A stretch of DNA of 35,364 nt. Source: Rhodothermales bacterium. GTDB taxonomy: Bacteria > Bacteroidota > Rhodothermia > Rhodothermales > Bin80. Below the pieces are notes generated by a model. The model was not told where the DNA came from. It did no database searches and was given only the letters and a program-made list of their open reading frames with translations. The stretch is taken from contig JAAXGO010000075.1 in assembly GCA_012267425.1 (NCBI GenBank), forward strand, positions 1 through 35,364. Direction: 5' to 3'. Below, one piece after another: positions 9,125 through 19,268 of this stretch (position 1 is its first letter; each line of letters begins with the position of its first letter). The position numbers were made by a program, and so were the translations under genes.

Positions 9125-9549
9125 CGCCGTCTCCTTCCGTCGGCATCTGGTTCATGTCCATGTGGAAGATCTCCCAGATGTGCCCGTCCAGGTCCTCGAA
9201 GGTCCGTTCGTACATCCAGCCGTAGTCCATGGTCTCCCGGTATTCGCTGCCGCCCGCGGCCACGGCGCGAGCGATTATAGTCGTCCACGTTCGCCCGGTT
9301 GGGTGCGTCGAGGGCGATCAGAATCTCCGCGTCACGCGCCGCGTCGGCAATCTTCTTGCCCGGTGTGAAGCGGGCGAAGGAGCCGTGTGTGTGCAGCATG
9401 ATGAAGATCTGGTCAGTGATGCTCATCCCGGCGGCCGTCTCGTTGGAGAAGTGCGGGTTGAGCGTGAAGCCGAGCGTCGTAAAGAATGCAACCGAGCGAT
9501 CGAGGTCGGCGACGGGCAAGTTCAGATAGATGCTTCGCCGGGTTGGCAT
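9119..9549 (-). pseudogene. VOC/glyoxalase family protein with a frameshift around 9270-9285
   Basis: N-terminal half 'RSIYLNLPVADLDRSVAFFTTLGFTLNPHFSNETAAGM' is in one frame; the C-terminal half 'AAGGSEYRETMDYGWMYERTFEDLDGHIWEIFHMDMNQMPTEG' is in another. Confidence 0.8.
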
Positions 9550-10159
9550 GCAGGGTTGATCCTCCCTGGTTTCTTGGCGGTGTTCGTTTCAGTTCCTCAC
9601 ATAATATGGGGGATGAAGCCGGACTACAAGGGATAGTGCCAGCCGATGGAAGCCGTGGGCAAATCATCGAGTTAGGAGCTTGATTACTGAACACATATGA
9701 ACGATTTCGGATATTGCTGGACTTCAATTGTGCCGTCTCCGCCACCTCCACGCCGATCCGTTTGAGGTTGCCCACGTCGTCCTCCGGCTCTATCGTGATC
9801 ACCTCCCGGGGCAGGCATCATCTGACGTATCGCCGCACGCTTTTGTGGCAGCTTTCATGTAAGACCGCCCGTCCACGGTGAAGGACGGACAGCCCAACGT
9901 GCCGGCGGGCAGCATCACGTCTCAGGTCGTCTCCTCGATCTCGGCCATGGTCTTCGCGCTTACTTGATCCGCCCGTTCAGCACCACCAAGATTCCGATTC
10001 CGCGTTCGATGCTCGCTGACAACCAGTGCATCGTCACCCAACCTCTGCCCTACCTTCAGTTGTAATGAGAGGACAGTCGCTTTGCAGGCCGCAGTCGAAT
10101 GCGGAGTTGTACATGTTTCTAGTTCGGTCCAGCGCTGTCTTATCGATGTGATACAAGTC

Positions 10160-10409
10160 ATTTATTTACAATTATATTACACGATAACATGACAAGCAAG
10201 CCGAAGGGCTCGAGCGTGCTCAGCAGCGAATCCAGCCTGTATTTGTCCACCAAAAATCTAAAAATTAATAACTTAAGGACTTATTTCAAAATAAAGACAT
10301 ATATACTATGTGTGTAGAATTTGCAACGAATGGGTGAAAATTTACTCACCTGAATTTATGAATTCACGCTAAACATTTCTTTTTCAAGATATTATGTTCC
10401 ATAACGCAG
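10160..10409. other. AT-rich intergenic segment downstream of copA-like gene
   Basis: Visibly AT-rich stretch (e.g. 'aaaatctaaaaattaataacttaaggacttatttcaaaataaagacatatatactatg') in otherwise GC-rich surroundings; no convincing ORF. Confidence 0.6.
10333..10366. terminator. Two adjacent short inverted repeats downstream of copA-like gene; possible terminator
   Basis: GGTGA(10333-10337)/TCACC(10346-10350) and TGAATT(10351-10356)-TATG-AATTCA(10361-10366), about 45-75 nt past the copA stop; no strong T-run. Confidence 0.35.
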
Positions 10410-12827
10410 TCACTTAGTGGCTCTAGATTGCTGAAAACTGATCCTTCGGAGGCGAAGACTGTTAGTTACGACAGATATACTGGAGAGGGCCATTGCGGCA
10501 GACGCGACAATCGGACTGAGGAGGATGCCGAAGACCGGAAACAGTGCGCCTCCGGCAATCGGAATGCCCGTCACGTTGTAGACAAAGGCAAAAAACAAGT
10601 TCTGCCTGATAGTCCTCAGCGTCCGTTGCGAGAGCCGAAAGGCCTCGGCGACGGAGCGGAGGTCGCTCCGCATGAGAATGACGTCGCCGACTTCGGTGAC
10701 AATGTCCGAGCCGGCACCTATTGCGATACCGACATCGGCCTGCGCGAGTGCGGGGGCGTCATTGATCCCGTCGCCGACCATCGCAACAACGTGCCCCACT
10801 CCCTGGAGTCTGCGGATAAGCTGCACCTTGTCGGACGGGAATGCGCCAGCTTCGACGAGTTCGATGCCGACCGCTTGGGCAACAGTGAGTGCCGTGGTTG
10901 CCGCGTCGCCGGTGATGAGGGCGACTCTGAGTCCCAGATGCTGTAACTGCCCCACGGCGGACTTCGACGTCGGGCGGAGTTGATCGGAAACGGACAGAAT
11001 GCCAGCTGGAGAGCCGTCGATCGACACGTAGACCAGAGTTGAGCCGGTGGCAGCAGTGACGTTGACAGGTGCGTCACCGTTCTTGGAAGTAAGCGCTTCG
11101 TTGCCGATCACTACGGAATGCCCTTCAACGGTTGCTTCGATTCCGCGTCCCGTCCGTGACCGGAAGGAGGTTGGCTCCGTAAGGGTAATGCCGCGGAGCT
11201 GTGCTCCTGCTACGATTGCCGCACCAATGGGATGTTCAGACCGCGTTTCGGCAGAGGCGGCAAGCCGCAGGAGATCCTCATCGCTCCAGTGCTTTAGAGA
11301 GTGTACGTCTTCGAGACTCGGCGCACCTTCCGTCAGCGTTCCCGTTTTGTCCAGAACAACAGTGTCCACTTTGCATAGCCGTTCTATGCTCTCGGCTCTC
11401 TTGAAGAGGATTCCGCGCCCGGCGGCTTTGCCCGTAGAGACCATTATGGCTGTTGGGGTAGCCAGCCCGAGCGCACACGGGCAGGCAATGATCAGTACGG
11501 ATACGCACGTAAGGAGTGCGTATGTGAGTCGCGGTTCGGGTCCGACGGTTAACCAGACAACAAATGTTGCAACAGCAAGAAGCAGTACGACAGGCACGAA
11601 AACCGCTGATACACTGTCTGCTAGGCGCTGGATAGGAGCCTTGCCGGATTGTGCCTCGCGCGTCATCCGCACGATCTGCTGCAGCGTGGACTCCCGTCCG
11701 ATGCGGGACACCTTGGCTACAAAGGCGCCGAATGTGTTGATTGTCCCGCCCACGACAGTGTCTCCCGGCCTCTTGTCCACGGGGAGTGGTTCGCCCGTGA
11801 TCATGCTTTCGTCCACGGCGGAGTCACCGTCAAGAATCACTCCATCGGCAGGGATTCTCTCTCCGGGCCGCACAACGACTTGGTCTCCCTGGCGGACAAG
11901 GTCGATCGGAATCTCCTCAGTGTCGTTACCGCGCTGTACACGAGCTGTTGGTACCTGAAGGCTCAGCAGTCTTTCGATTGCCGCACCTGATTCACCGGTG
12001 GCACGTGCTTCAAGGAGTCGTCCCACGAGAATCAGCGTCACGATGACTGCAGCGGCTTCGAAGTAGACGTGTGGCTCTTGCCCTGCGGTCGCGATCCAAC
12101 CGGGCACGATGGTAGCGACGGCACTGTATACATAGGCCGTGCCAACGCCCAACGCCACGAGGCTGTTCATATTGGACGTGCCGTGCCGGAGAGCTGACCA
12201 GGCGCCCGCAAAGAATGGCCGCCCTCCCCACATCACGACAGGAGTTGTCAGCGCAAAGAGCACGTACCGGATGCCGGGAAACTCCAGAGCGCCGTGCGCC
12301 ATCGAGAGCACAAGAACCGGCAGCGTCAGCAGGCTGGACGCGAGGGAGCGGTGCTTGAGGTTCCGGATATGTTGCTGCCTTTCGCGCGCGAGCGGATTGC
12401 CATTACCGGAGCCAGGCCTGTCGGTGGGCGGATCCACGAGGCCGCTTTCGATGAGCATGCGGCGAAGCTCGAAAGGATCCGCGAGAGACTCCACGTACTC
12501 GACCACGACGGAGGCGTCTTCAATCCGCGCACTTGCCGAACCCGCGATGGCAGCGACTACCTCCTCCGGATTGCGCACTGACTTGGTCAAGGGGAAGCGG
12601 ATCGTCTCTGTCCGTACGTCGTATCCCCCGTCTCGCACGGCGCGGATGAAGCGGGACACGTCGCCGCTGCCGGTGAAGCGGACTGCTGCCTCGCCGCTTA
12701 AGTAATTGACGGCAACGCTCAGGACACCGGGCTCTTGGGAGAGTCGGCGCTCGATCCCGGCGGCGCAGGCGGCACACTCCATGCCCCGGACAGGTAGCCG
12801 GACAGTTTGAGCGTCAGTCATTTTCAA
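10410..12827 (-). CDS. copA: Heavy-metal (Cu+-type) translocating P-type ATPase
   Basis: HMA domain '[12 protein letters not shown]', '[31 protein letters not shown]', phosphorylation motif 'DKTGTLTEG', '[22 protein letters not shown]'. Confidence 0.95.
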   Translation of the reverse strand: MKMTDAQTVRLPVRGMECAACAAGIERRLSQEPGVLSVAVNYLSGEAAVRFTGSGDVSRFIRAVRDGGYDVRTETIRFPLTKSVRNPEEVVAAIAGSASARIEDASVVVEYVESLADPFELRRMLIESGLVDPPTDRPGSGNGNPLARERQQHIRNLKHRSLASSLLTLPVLVLSMAHGALEFPGIRYVLFALTTPVVMWGGRPFFAGAWSALRHGTSNMNSLVALGVGTAYVYSAVATIVPGWIATAGQEPHVYFEAAAVIVTLILVGRLLEARATGESGAAIERLLSLQVPTARVQRGNDTEEIPIDLVRQGDQVVVRPGERIPADGVILDGDSAVDESMITGEPLPVDKRPGDTVVGGTINTFGAFVAKVSRIGRESTLQQIVRMTREAQSGKAPIQRLADSVSAVFVPVVLLLAVATFVVWLTVGPEPRLTYALLTCVSVLIIACPCALGLATPTAIMVSTGKAAGRGILFKRAESIERLCKVDTVVLDKTGTLTEGAPSLEDVHSLKHWSDEDLLRLAASAETRSEHPIGAAIVAGAQLRGITLTEPTSFRSRTGRGIEATVEGHSVVIGNEALTSKNGDAPVNVTAATGSTLVYVSIDGSPAGILSVSDQLRPTSKSAVGQLQHLGLRVALITGDAATTALTVAQAVGIELVEAGAFPSDKVQLIRRLQGVGHVVAMVGDGINDAPALAQADVGIAIGAGSDIVTEVGDVILMRSDLRSVAEAFRLSQRTLRTIRQNLFFAFVYNVTGIPIAGGALFPVFGILLSPIVASAAMALSSISVVTNSLRLRRISFQQSRATK

Positions 12828-12917
12828 ATATGGGGCGCGCCCTACTTGTCACTTGCGACCGTGTGAAACGACACGTTTCCCGAAAGGTTACTCTCGGACC
12901 ATTCCTCTAGCGATCCC

Positions 12918-13370
12918 ATGGAAAGCCGCACTCACGTACACGAAGAGTATTTCGAGGTTGACAGCGCTACGCTGTTTGCTGCACTCCACACTCCGAGTGC
13001 CATCCGCACGTGGTGGCAGGCCGCAGCGGCCATCGTGGTGCCGGAGGAGGGTGGGCGGTATCTGGTATCATGGGGCGCCGAGGAGGACGATCCCGACTAT
13101 GTCGTGGCGGCTTCGATCTGTGCTTTCGAATCGGGGGTCCGCTTAGTACTTGGCGAGCACTACTATTGGGCGAAAGAGGGGCCGCTGCCGTTCGAAATGA
13201 AAACCAAAATCGAGTTTGTGGTACGTCCACTTGATAGTGGCGCTACGCTCCGAGTCACTCAAGGCGGCTTCCCTGCTGGCCCCGAAGCGGACGAATACTT
13301 CAATGCCTGTGTCAAGGGCTGGCGCGACACGTTCGCGGGAATCCGGTCCTATCTGGCCGCTTGCCCCTGA
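12918..13370 (+). CDS. SRPBCC (AHSA1/START-like) domain protein
   Basis: 'THVHEEYFEVDSATLFAALHTPSAIRTWWQ...GGRYLVSWG...FVVRPLDSGATLRVTQGGFP...YFNACVKGWRDTFAGIRSYL'. Confidence 0.85.
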   Translation: MESRTHVHEEYFEVDSATLFAALHTPSAIRTWWQAAAAIVVPEEGGRYLVSWGAEEDDPDYVVAASICAFESGVRLVLGEHYYWAKEGPLPFEMKTKIEFVVRPLDSGATLRVTQGGFPAGPEADEYFNACVKGWRDTFAGIRSYLAACP

Positions 13371-14542
13371 AATCTTTTTAGCACTTTGAGGCGCGGAGCG
13401 CGACGTTTGGGGCTGTCGAGGCTGAATGCTCGCGCGTCCTGAAGGTCACTCTTGATGAAGGCTTCCGTGTGGGCTACGGCTTCGAGAACCTCCTGAGTTG
13501 CGTTGCTGAAAGTTGCCCAGACAACGGATTCATTCTGTGGGTCGTATTCCCAAAAACCAATCAGCCTGCCCCGGTCTATGATGGCATGGTAAGGAAGGTC
13601 AGTGAGACCACTTGCGCGTGAGACAAGAAGCGGATGATCGCGGTCGGCGGCTGCGACGAGCGAGGCGGCATTGCGGCGAAGAAGTGCGAGCGCGTCGAGA
13701 CTGCTGATGAGGCTGACGGCCGGGGCGGTCGGCAACGAAAAATTTCGGAATGCTTCGAGCTGGCTGGGAAGAATGAGACGGGTGTTTTGTAATCGCACCG
13801 CCACAAGGCCGAGCGGCTCGAGTGCGGCCCGGGCAGCCTTCGCTCCGAGTCCGGAAAACCACCGAAACTCAGCGACAGTGGCTGGTGCCGTCCATTCAAA
13901 ATACCGCCGAGCAAGCTCAACACGTGCCTCTTCAAGTGTAAGTGTGTACGCACTGAGCGGATTTGAATTCCAGCGAATGTACCGATAGCGTTGCCTGTCA
14001 AGCCGGCCTGTCGCAGAGATGCGGCGGATTTCTCCGCGAACCTGAAGATGGCCGAGTGCGACGGGCAACGTAGTCGTCAGCCCCTTTTTCTTGCCTTCGT
14101 CGCCCAGATTGCGCACAGCGTCGCCCAAGGCACGGCGCAGCTCGGATGGGAGCATGGGGCCACTAGCAAGAACGTCCAGGATCGCGTGATCCAACCGGCT
14201 GATTTCGTCGTCCAGTACGCCGAGTCGGCGTGCCGTCCTGCGCTCGGCTTCACTGAAAGGCTCGCCGACCCTCAGTGCCAGTGCGTGGTCACGGGCTCCG
14301 ACAACGTACATGCACCCTCTGGCACTCGGAAGCTCGAGGATAGCCGTCGCCTTGACGGCCTTGTCAGCTTCCGCTCTTGTGACACCGCCGCGGCTATGGA
14401 GCGTAACGTAGGGACAGACACTTCCAACCGATCGTGCCCAGCCGGTAGCGTTGAGGATGTCGGCTGCGGGGAATCCTGCCAGACGTCCGTCGAGTCCCTG
14501 CAAGTAGGACCACCACGCACGCAGACGGTCGTCGATTTTCAT
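13349..14542 (-). CDS. Winged-helix DNA-binding protein of the AlkZ/YcaQ-like (HTH_42) superfamily
   Basis: 'LDHAILDVLASGPMLPSELRRALGDAVRNLGDEGKKKGLTTTLPVALGHLQVRGEIRRISATGRLDRQRYRYIRW' and 'ELARRYFEWTAPATVAEFRWFSGLGAKAARAALEPLGLV'. Start at 'MKIDDR' (14542) preferred to 14617. Confidence 0.8.
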   Translation of the reverse strand: MKIDDRLRAWWSYLQGLDGRLAGFPAADILNATGWARSVGSVCPYVTLHSRGGVTRAEADKAVKATAILELPSARGCMYVVGARDHALALRVGEPFSEAERRTARRLGVLDDEISRLDHAILDVLASGPMLPSELRRALGDAVRNLGDEGKKKGLTTTLPVALGHLQVRGEIRRISATGRLDRQRYRYIRWNSNPLSAYTLTLEEARVELARRYFEWTAPATVAEFRWFSGLGAKAARAALEPLGLVAVRLQNTRLILPSQLEAFRNFSLPTAPAVSLISSLDALALLRRNAASLVAAADRDHPLLVSRASGLTDLPYHAIIDRGRLIGFWEYDPQNESVVWATFSNATQEVLEAVAHTEAFIKSDLQDARAFSLDSPKRRAPRLKVLKRFQGQAAR

Positions 14543-14678
14543 GCGATAACAGCGTATACGTTGAAGACGCGTAACTCGTCCGGCGTGCCGAACGTAGGGA
14601 TATAGGCAACGCATCAATGGTTGCGTATGTGCCGTTCGCTAGGTAACATTGGCCCGCAACGCTGACCACACAAGATCC

Positions 14679-15362
14679 ATGTCTCACATACGGCCCGCGC
14701 TGTTTGACTTTTTTCGGGACCTCGATGCCAATAACCACAGGGAGTGGTTCCTTGCGAACAAACATCGCTACGAGGCCGACGTTAAGGAGCCGCTGTTGCG
14801 CCTGATCGTGGATTTCACGGGCCTCCTTGGCGAGATCAGCACACGATTCCGTGCCATTCCCAAAGTAGGCGGATCGCTGTTTCGCATCTACCGTGATGTG
14901 CGCTTTTCCAAAGACAAGCGACCGTACAAGACGGCGGCCGGTGTACATTTCAGGCACGAAGCCGGCAAGAACGCCCATGCTCCGGGGTTCTATCTGCATC
15001 TCGGCCCTGAAGAGGTGTTCGCGGCTGTTGGTATCTGGGGACCCGATACACGGACACTGACGCGCATCCGACAGGCCATCGTGAACGAGCCCGACACGTG
15101 GGAAAGCGTTACGGTAGATCCGGCATTTACGGCAATGTTTACTACTGCATTCGACGGCGAATCGCTCAAGCGGGCACCGCGGGGATTCGATCCCAATCAC
15201 CGCTTCATCACGGATCTCAAGCGCAAACATTTTGTCGTGTCAGCTGCGCTATCGGAAGGCGAGGCCTGTCATGCTGATTTTCTGGAGCGTTTGGCACGCA
15301 TCTACGGCAATGGATCGGACTTCATGGAATTTCTCACCCGAGCAATCGGGCTTGAGTGGTAA
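14679..15362 (+). CDS. DUF2461 (TIGR02453) family protein
   Basis: 'LFDFFRDLDANNHREWFLANKHRYEADVKEPL...SLFRIYRDVRFSKDKRPYKTAAGVHFRHEAGKNAHAPGFYLHLGPEEVFAAVGIWGPD' is characteristic. ATG at 14679 preferred to TTG at 14649. Confidence 0.93.
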   Translation: MSHIRPALFDFFRDLDANNHREWFLANKHRYEADVKEPLLRLIVDFTGLLGEISTRFRAIPKVGGSLFRIYRDVRFSKDKRPYKTAAGVHFRHEAGKNAHAPGFYLHLGPEEVFAAVGIWGPDTRTLTRIRQAIVNEPDTWESVTVDPAFTAMFTTAFDGESLKRAPRGFDPNHRFITDLKRKHFVVSAALSEGEACHADFLERLARIYGNGSDFMEFLTRAIGLEW

Positions 15363-15388
15363 GCTGCTAACGAACCAACAGAAGAATC

Positions 15389-16165
15389 ATGAATCCATTT
15401 ACAACACACGGTGCGATCAGCTGGCATGAGCTCTTGGCCGCCGCGCCCGACCGTGCCCTGGCATTCTACTCGGAGCTCTTTGGGTGGAAACCCGAGGAGA
15501 TGCCAATGGAGGGCGGCTTAATGTACCACGTCATGAAGATTCACGACATCAATGTCGCCGGTGTGATGCAGCGACCACACGAGGAGATGCCCCCTTGTTG
15601 GACGCTGTACATAACGGTCGATGACGTCCGGGCCCTGGTAGACAACAACGATCTCAACCTGCTTGTCCCGATTACAGATACGCCTATTGGTCCGTTCTGC
15701 GGAATTTTGGATCCTCAGGGTGCCTACATTCAGGCCATCCAATATGCCGACGGTTCCTCCGAGTCGGGGCTTCGTGATTTCGTGAAGGCTTTTCGCACGC
15801 ACGGCTTGTTCAGCTGGTTCGAACTGCGCACACAGGATCCGGAAGCGGCTGCCACCTATTATTCGAACCTGTTCGGATGGACAATTGAGGTGGTGCAGAT
15901 TCCCACTGGACAGTACCGAATAGTTAAGATCGGAGATGTCGGCTTCGGCGCAATCGTTCGTCTGCCGGACGCCGAGGTTCCACCTCACTGGTGCGGCTAC
16001 GTCACCGTGGACGATGTAGACACGGTCGTGGAAAAGACTCCGTTGCTTGGCGGGACAGTGTTGTTTCCTCCGATGGACATTCCGCACGTGGGGCGGATGA
16101 CGCAGATCGTGGATCCGGAAGGCTCCAGCGTTGTGGCCATCACCTACGTGGCCGAGGAACAGTAG
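15389..16165 (+). CDS. Two-domain VOC family (glyoxalase-like) protein
   Basis: Tandem halves 'ISWHELLAAAPDRALAFYSELFGWKPEEM...' and 'FSWFELRTQDPEAAATYYSNLFGWTIEVV...IVDPEGSSVVAI'. Confidence 0.93.
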   Translation: MNPFTTHGAISWHELLAAAPDRALAFYSELFGWKPEEMPMEGGLMYHVMKIHDINVAGVMQRPHEEMPPCWTLYITVDDVRALVDNNDLNLLVPITDTPIGPFCGILDPQGAYIQAIQYADGSSESGLRDFVKAFRTHGLFSWFELRTQDPEAAATYYSNLFGWTIEVVQIPTGQYRIVKIGDVGFGAIVRLPDAEVPPHWCGYVTVDDVDTVVEKTPLLGGTVLFPPMDIPHVGRMTQIVDPEGSSVVAITYVAEEQ

Positions 16166-16194
16166 CTTTGCTGCGCTGCCGCAGGTTGGCAACG

Positions 16195-16620
16195 GCGATA
16201 CTCCCGCAGCCGTTTCAGCACACAGCCGAACACCGCTACGTGTGCCTGTAGGCTCAGCCGCTTGCACGTCTTCGACAGCGTGGAATGATCTGGCAGGTTC
16301 TTCGCCAGGCCGTATCCAAGAAAGTCGCGCAAAGAGAGCGAGTCCCTGCACCCCACGCACTACCCCGCTCCGAGGAGATCCCTTCCAGGTATCCCACAGC
16401 ATCCGAAAATACACTCCCGGAATACCCGGCCGACCGCGCTTTTCCGCATAGAAGAACTCGCGGCATGTCGATCCGCGAACTCGCCGAAGCCCTGGTCCTC
16501 CACTTAAAGCCACGGTGCAACGGGTGCCCAGCGCCCGAATCCTGTCAGCCGCCACAAACAGCTCGTCCTGTGATTCCTTGTGCTGCCTGCCGATCGCCGG
16601 AGCTATAGAAGAAACCCCTT
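16195..16620 (-). pseudogene. Decayed IS5/IS1182-type (DUF772) DDE transposase N-terminal fragment with several frameshifts
   Basis: Peptides in different minus frames: 'QDELFVAADRIRALG', 'REFFYAEKRGRPGIPGVYFRM', 'VGYLEGISSERG', 'DSLSLRDFLGYGLAKNLPDHSTLSKTCKRLSLQAHVAVFGCVLKRLREY'. The C-terminal catalytic region is absent. Confidence 0.8.
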
Positions 16621-16688
16621 TGAGTCACTCAATCTAAACCCCACACACTACCACTGCGCGGAGGATTGTATCCACTGATTGGTAGGCG

Positions 16689-17162
16689 CTATTTGCTGCG
16701 CCCGATCATCCGGCATCCAAATGCTATGCCTAATACTCCGACTAGAGGATTGACGTACAACACCCAATCGGGCTGTTGGGCGTTTGCCATTGCAGCAAAA
16801 TTACCAACGTCGGAGGTCCGAGGTCCCATCTCCACCGGTGCCCCGGCAAAGACTATGGTCACGATACCAAGGACGATGACGAGGCCGATGAGATAGAGCG
16901 GCGCTTTGCCGGAAGTGTCAATGCGGATACAGACCATTCCGCCGAGGTATGCTGCAACGAACCCTAGGACGATTGTAACGACGATCCAGGCACCGGATAC
17001 GTCCCATGAGTCCGGACGAAAGGCGCCATCGGCGCCCAAGATGAAGTATGCCACGGTGAAGGTGACGAACACGAAGACGAACATCGTGGCGTAGCTGCCG
17101 ACGACGCTCAGGATTATGTTCGGTATGCGGCGTCTCATGAATGGTACGGTGCTTTCTGGCAT
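16689..17162 (-). CDS. Small integral membrane protein, about four TM segments, function unknown
   Basis: Strongly hydrophobic segments 'IILSVVGSYATMFVFVFVTFTVAYFILG', 'GAWIVVTIVLGFVAAYLGGMVCI', 'LYLIGLVIVLGIVTIVFAG', 'YVNPLVGVLGIAFG'. Confidence 0.65.
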   Translation of the reverse strand: MPESTVPFMRRRIPNIILSVVGSYATMFVFVFVTFTVAYFILGADGAFRPDSWDVSGAWIVVTIVLGFVAAYLGGMVCIRIDTSGKAPLYLIGLVIVLGIVTIVFAGAPVEMGPRTSDVGNFAAMANAQQPDWVLYVNPLVGVLGIAFGCRMIGRSK

Positions 17163-17221
17163 GGCACGGTTGGGATTGAGTCGTAGGAAGTGATAACGAT
17201 ACTAACTACGGCCGAAACATG

Positions 17222-18193
17222 TCACTGGTTATGGCAGTGGACAACTCGCTTGGAATCTCCATCCCATCGCCATTCAGCCGAGCCACCGCACAGATGGATG
17301 CCCCCAAGCCATCGTCGTACTCCCCGCAGTGCTATGGCGTCGCGGTCACCGGAAACTACGTCCGCGCCATCCGGCGACAGAGTCAGCGTGGCTTTTGGAA
17401 AGTCGCCGTGAATCTGGAGCAGTGGATGCGTGCCTCCCGCTAGATCCCGGAGTGCAGCCCAGAAAGACCAGTCGCCCACGAACGGCGCTTCTTCCTGCGC
17501 CTCGTGCGCTATGAAAAGCTGCGCAGAATCCGTAACACCGGAGGCAATCCCGACCAGCGCATGATGTTCAGTTCGCCCGAGGCCGTTGAAGGTAGAAGGT
17601 AACTGCTCCAAGTGTCTGACGAGGGCGGCTCCGAGAAACGGGAGCGGAGTTGTGTTTCCAGCGATCAGGCGCTCTACCCTTCGCGGATCCGCATCACGAA
17701 ACGCTGCCCACGCTTCGCGTGCAAGACGCAACATCCCTTCGGTAATCCGTTCGCGTCGGTCGTACAGGGGCAGAATCTGTTCTGGCGTCAAGTCGCCGAG
17801 ACCACGAAAATCACTTACATCCGGATGATTGCCGATACAGATCATAGACAGCGATGCGCCACGTACATGATTCCGTGCTAAGTAGTCGAGTATCTGCAAG
17901 ATTTGTAGCTGGTCGTACAGGTCGTGTTCGAACCAGAGTAGCATGCCGTCGTAGCGGCCCCAATTTCGCAGCGTCGTGTTGCGGTGAAAGAACGAGGTTC
18001 GCAATTCGTCGAGTGTACCCCAGCCACGCGCAGCCAGGTAGCGAGCTCGCAATTCGCTTAATTCGTCCAGCTGCGGTCCCGCAGGTACAGGGCCTTCGTG
18101 CAGTACGTCGCGCCACGGCAAAATTGTGCCGCCGAAGCCGGCTTCCCTGAGTAATTGGGCAGCTGAGTCGCCGTTGGTTACGTGCAACGTCAT
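17222..18193 (-). CDS. DUF1835 domain-containing protein
   Basis: 'LHVTNGDSAAQLLREAGFGGTILPWRDVLHEGPVP' plus 'WFEHDLYDQLQILQILDYL' is the DUF1835 pattern; start at 'MTLHVTNGD' (18193). Confidence 0.85.
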   Translation of the reverse strand: MTLHVTNGDSAAQLLREAGFGGTILPWRDVLHEGPVPAGPQLDELSELRARYLAARGWGTLDELRTSFFHRNTTLRNWGRYDGMLLWFEHDLYDQLQILQILDYLARNHVRGASLSMICIGNHPDVSDFRGLGDLTPEQILPLYDRRERITEGMLRLAREAWAAFRDADPRRVERLIAGNTTPLPFLGAALVRHLEQLPSTFNGLGRTEHHALVGIASGVTDSAQLFIAHEAQEEAPFVGDWSFWAALRDLAGGTHPLLQIHGDFPKATLTLSPDGADVVSGDRDAIALRGVRRWLGGIHLCGGSAEWRWDGDSKRVVHCHNQ

Positions 18194-18295
18194 GCACTTT
18201 CTTCGATCGGTCGTGGATTCCACCCGAGAACAGTGACGGTGTGCGGACGTGTCGTCAGGCAGTCTTCGAATGCAGCACGTCCAGCCTTGTCGCTG

Positions 18296-18604
18296 CTACA
18301 TGTTTCGGATTTCCGCAACTTCGATTTTGCCCATTTTGAGGAATGGACACCGGTGGGCGATGGCAAGCGCTTCGTTCATGTCATCGGCAGCTACGATGGA
18401 GTATCCCGTCAGGCGATCCTCTCCAGCAGGTTTGGTCTTACCGCCGGCTTCCACGATGGTTGACGGGCCGAGGGGCGTGCCCGGATGTACGACCGCGTCA
18501 CCAAGATCGGCTAGCCACTTTTGCCATCTCGCTTGGGCCCTGCGCCCTTCTTCCGGGCTGGGGGGCTGTCGCCCACCGAGATAGGCGATAATGAAATCCG
18601 GCAT
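18296..18604 (-). CDS. YCII/DGPF-type small protein
   Basis: 'MPDFIIAYLGGRQPPSPEEGRRAQARWQKWLADLGDAVVHPGTPLGPSTIV...LTGYSIVAADDMNEALAIAHRCPFLKMGKIEVAEIRNM'. Confidence 0.85.
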   Translation of the reverse strand: MPDFIIAYLGGRQPPSPEEGRRAQARWQKWLADLGDAVVHPGTPLGPSTIVEAGGKTKPAGEDRLTGYSIVAADDMNEALAIAHRCPFLKMGKIEVAEIRNM

Positions 18605-18836
18605 TACGTCACAGATCTTTTGAGGTGTGGAAACGCAGTCCAGCCTCGGCTCGAGAATGACCGTTGTTCGTTCGACGTGCCCGCCGTGCCTCGAACAATG
18701 CAGATCGACATGCCAGCTGAGCACCCTGCGAACATCGGCAACAGCTCGAATTGCTGCGAGTTTCCCAACGATCGCCGCATCTTTTTCGGAAGCTTCGCGT
18801 CAGAAAAAAAGCCACACCAACCTTTCTCGGGAGACC

Positions 18837-19268
18837 ATGCCTAACATCAGGTTCGACTTCACCGTGCGGGCTCAGCCCGAGCTGGTATTCGACGCCCTCA
18901 GCACACCCCGGGGCCTGTCGGCTTGGTGGACGCTCGAAGCGGCAGGCGAGGCCAAAGCGGGCAACGAAATGTTCTTGGGCTTTGGCCCCGGCTACGACTG
19001 GCGTGCCGAAGTGTCGGAATACGCACCCGGAGAAACGATCGAGTGGATCGTTACGGATGCGGACGAGGATTGGAACGGAACACGCCTGCGTATCCACCTG
19101 GAGCGCCAGGGCAGCGAAACGCTCGTACAATTCGAGCACTCGGGATGGGCGAAGAACTCAGCGCACTTTCGCACGTCGGCGTTCTGCTGGGCGATGTATT
19201 TCCGCCTGCTCAGACGGTATGTAGAGGCGGGCGAGGTTGTGCCCTATGCGGAGCGTCAATTCGCCTGA
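18837..19268 (+). CDS. SRPBCC (AHSA1-like) domain protein
   Basis: 'MPNIRFDFTVRAQPELVFDALSTPRGLSAWWTLEAAGEAKAGNEMFLGFGPGYDWRAEVSEYAPGETIEWIV'; ATG 18837 selected from the longer ORF. Confidence 0.85.
   Translation: MPNIRFDFTVRAQPELVFDALSTPRGLSAWWTLEAAGEAKAGNEMFLGFGPGYDWRAEVSEYAPGETIEWIVTDADEDWNGTRLRIHLERQGSETLVQFEHSGWAKNSAHFRTSAFCWAMYFRLLRRYVEAGEVVPYAERQFA

Noticed and set aside
9413-9802. 129-aa minus ORF and other short ORFs in 9550-10160
   Set aside because: Partly antisense or out of frame to the VOC gene; a short peptide 'MITIEPEDDVGNLKRIGVEVAETAQ' looks protein-like but could not be assigned.
14394-15230. 278-aa minus-strand ORF
   Set aside because: Antisense to DUF2461 and overlapping the AlkZ-like gene; no domain signature.
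15518-16555. 345-aa minus-strand ORF
   Set aside because: Mostly antisense to the two-domain VOC gene; only its N-terminal portion matches the decayed transposase, reported separately as a pseudogene.
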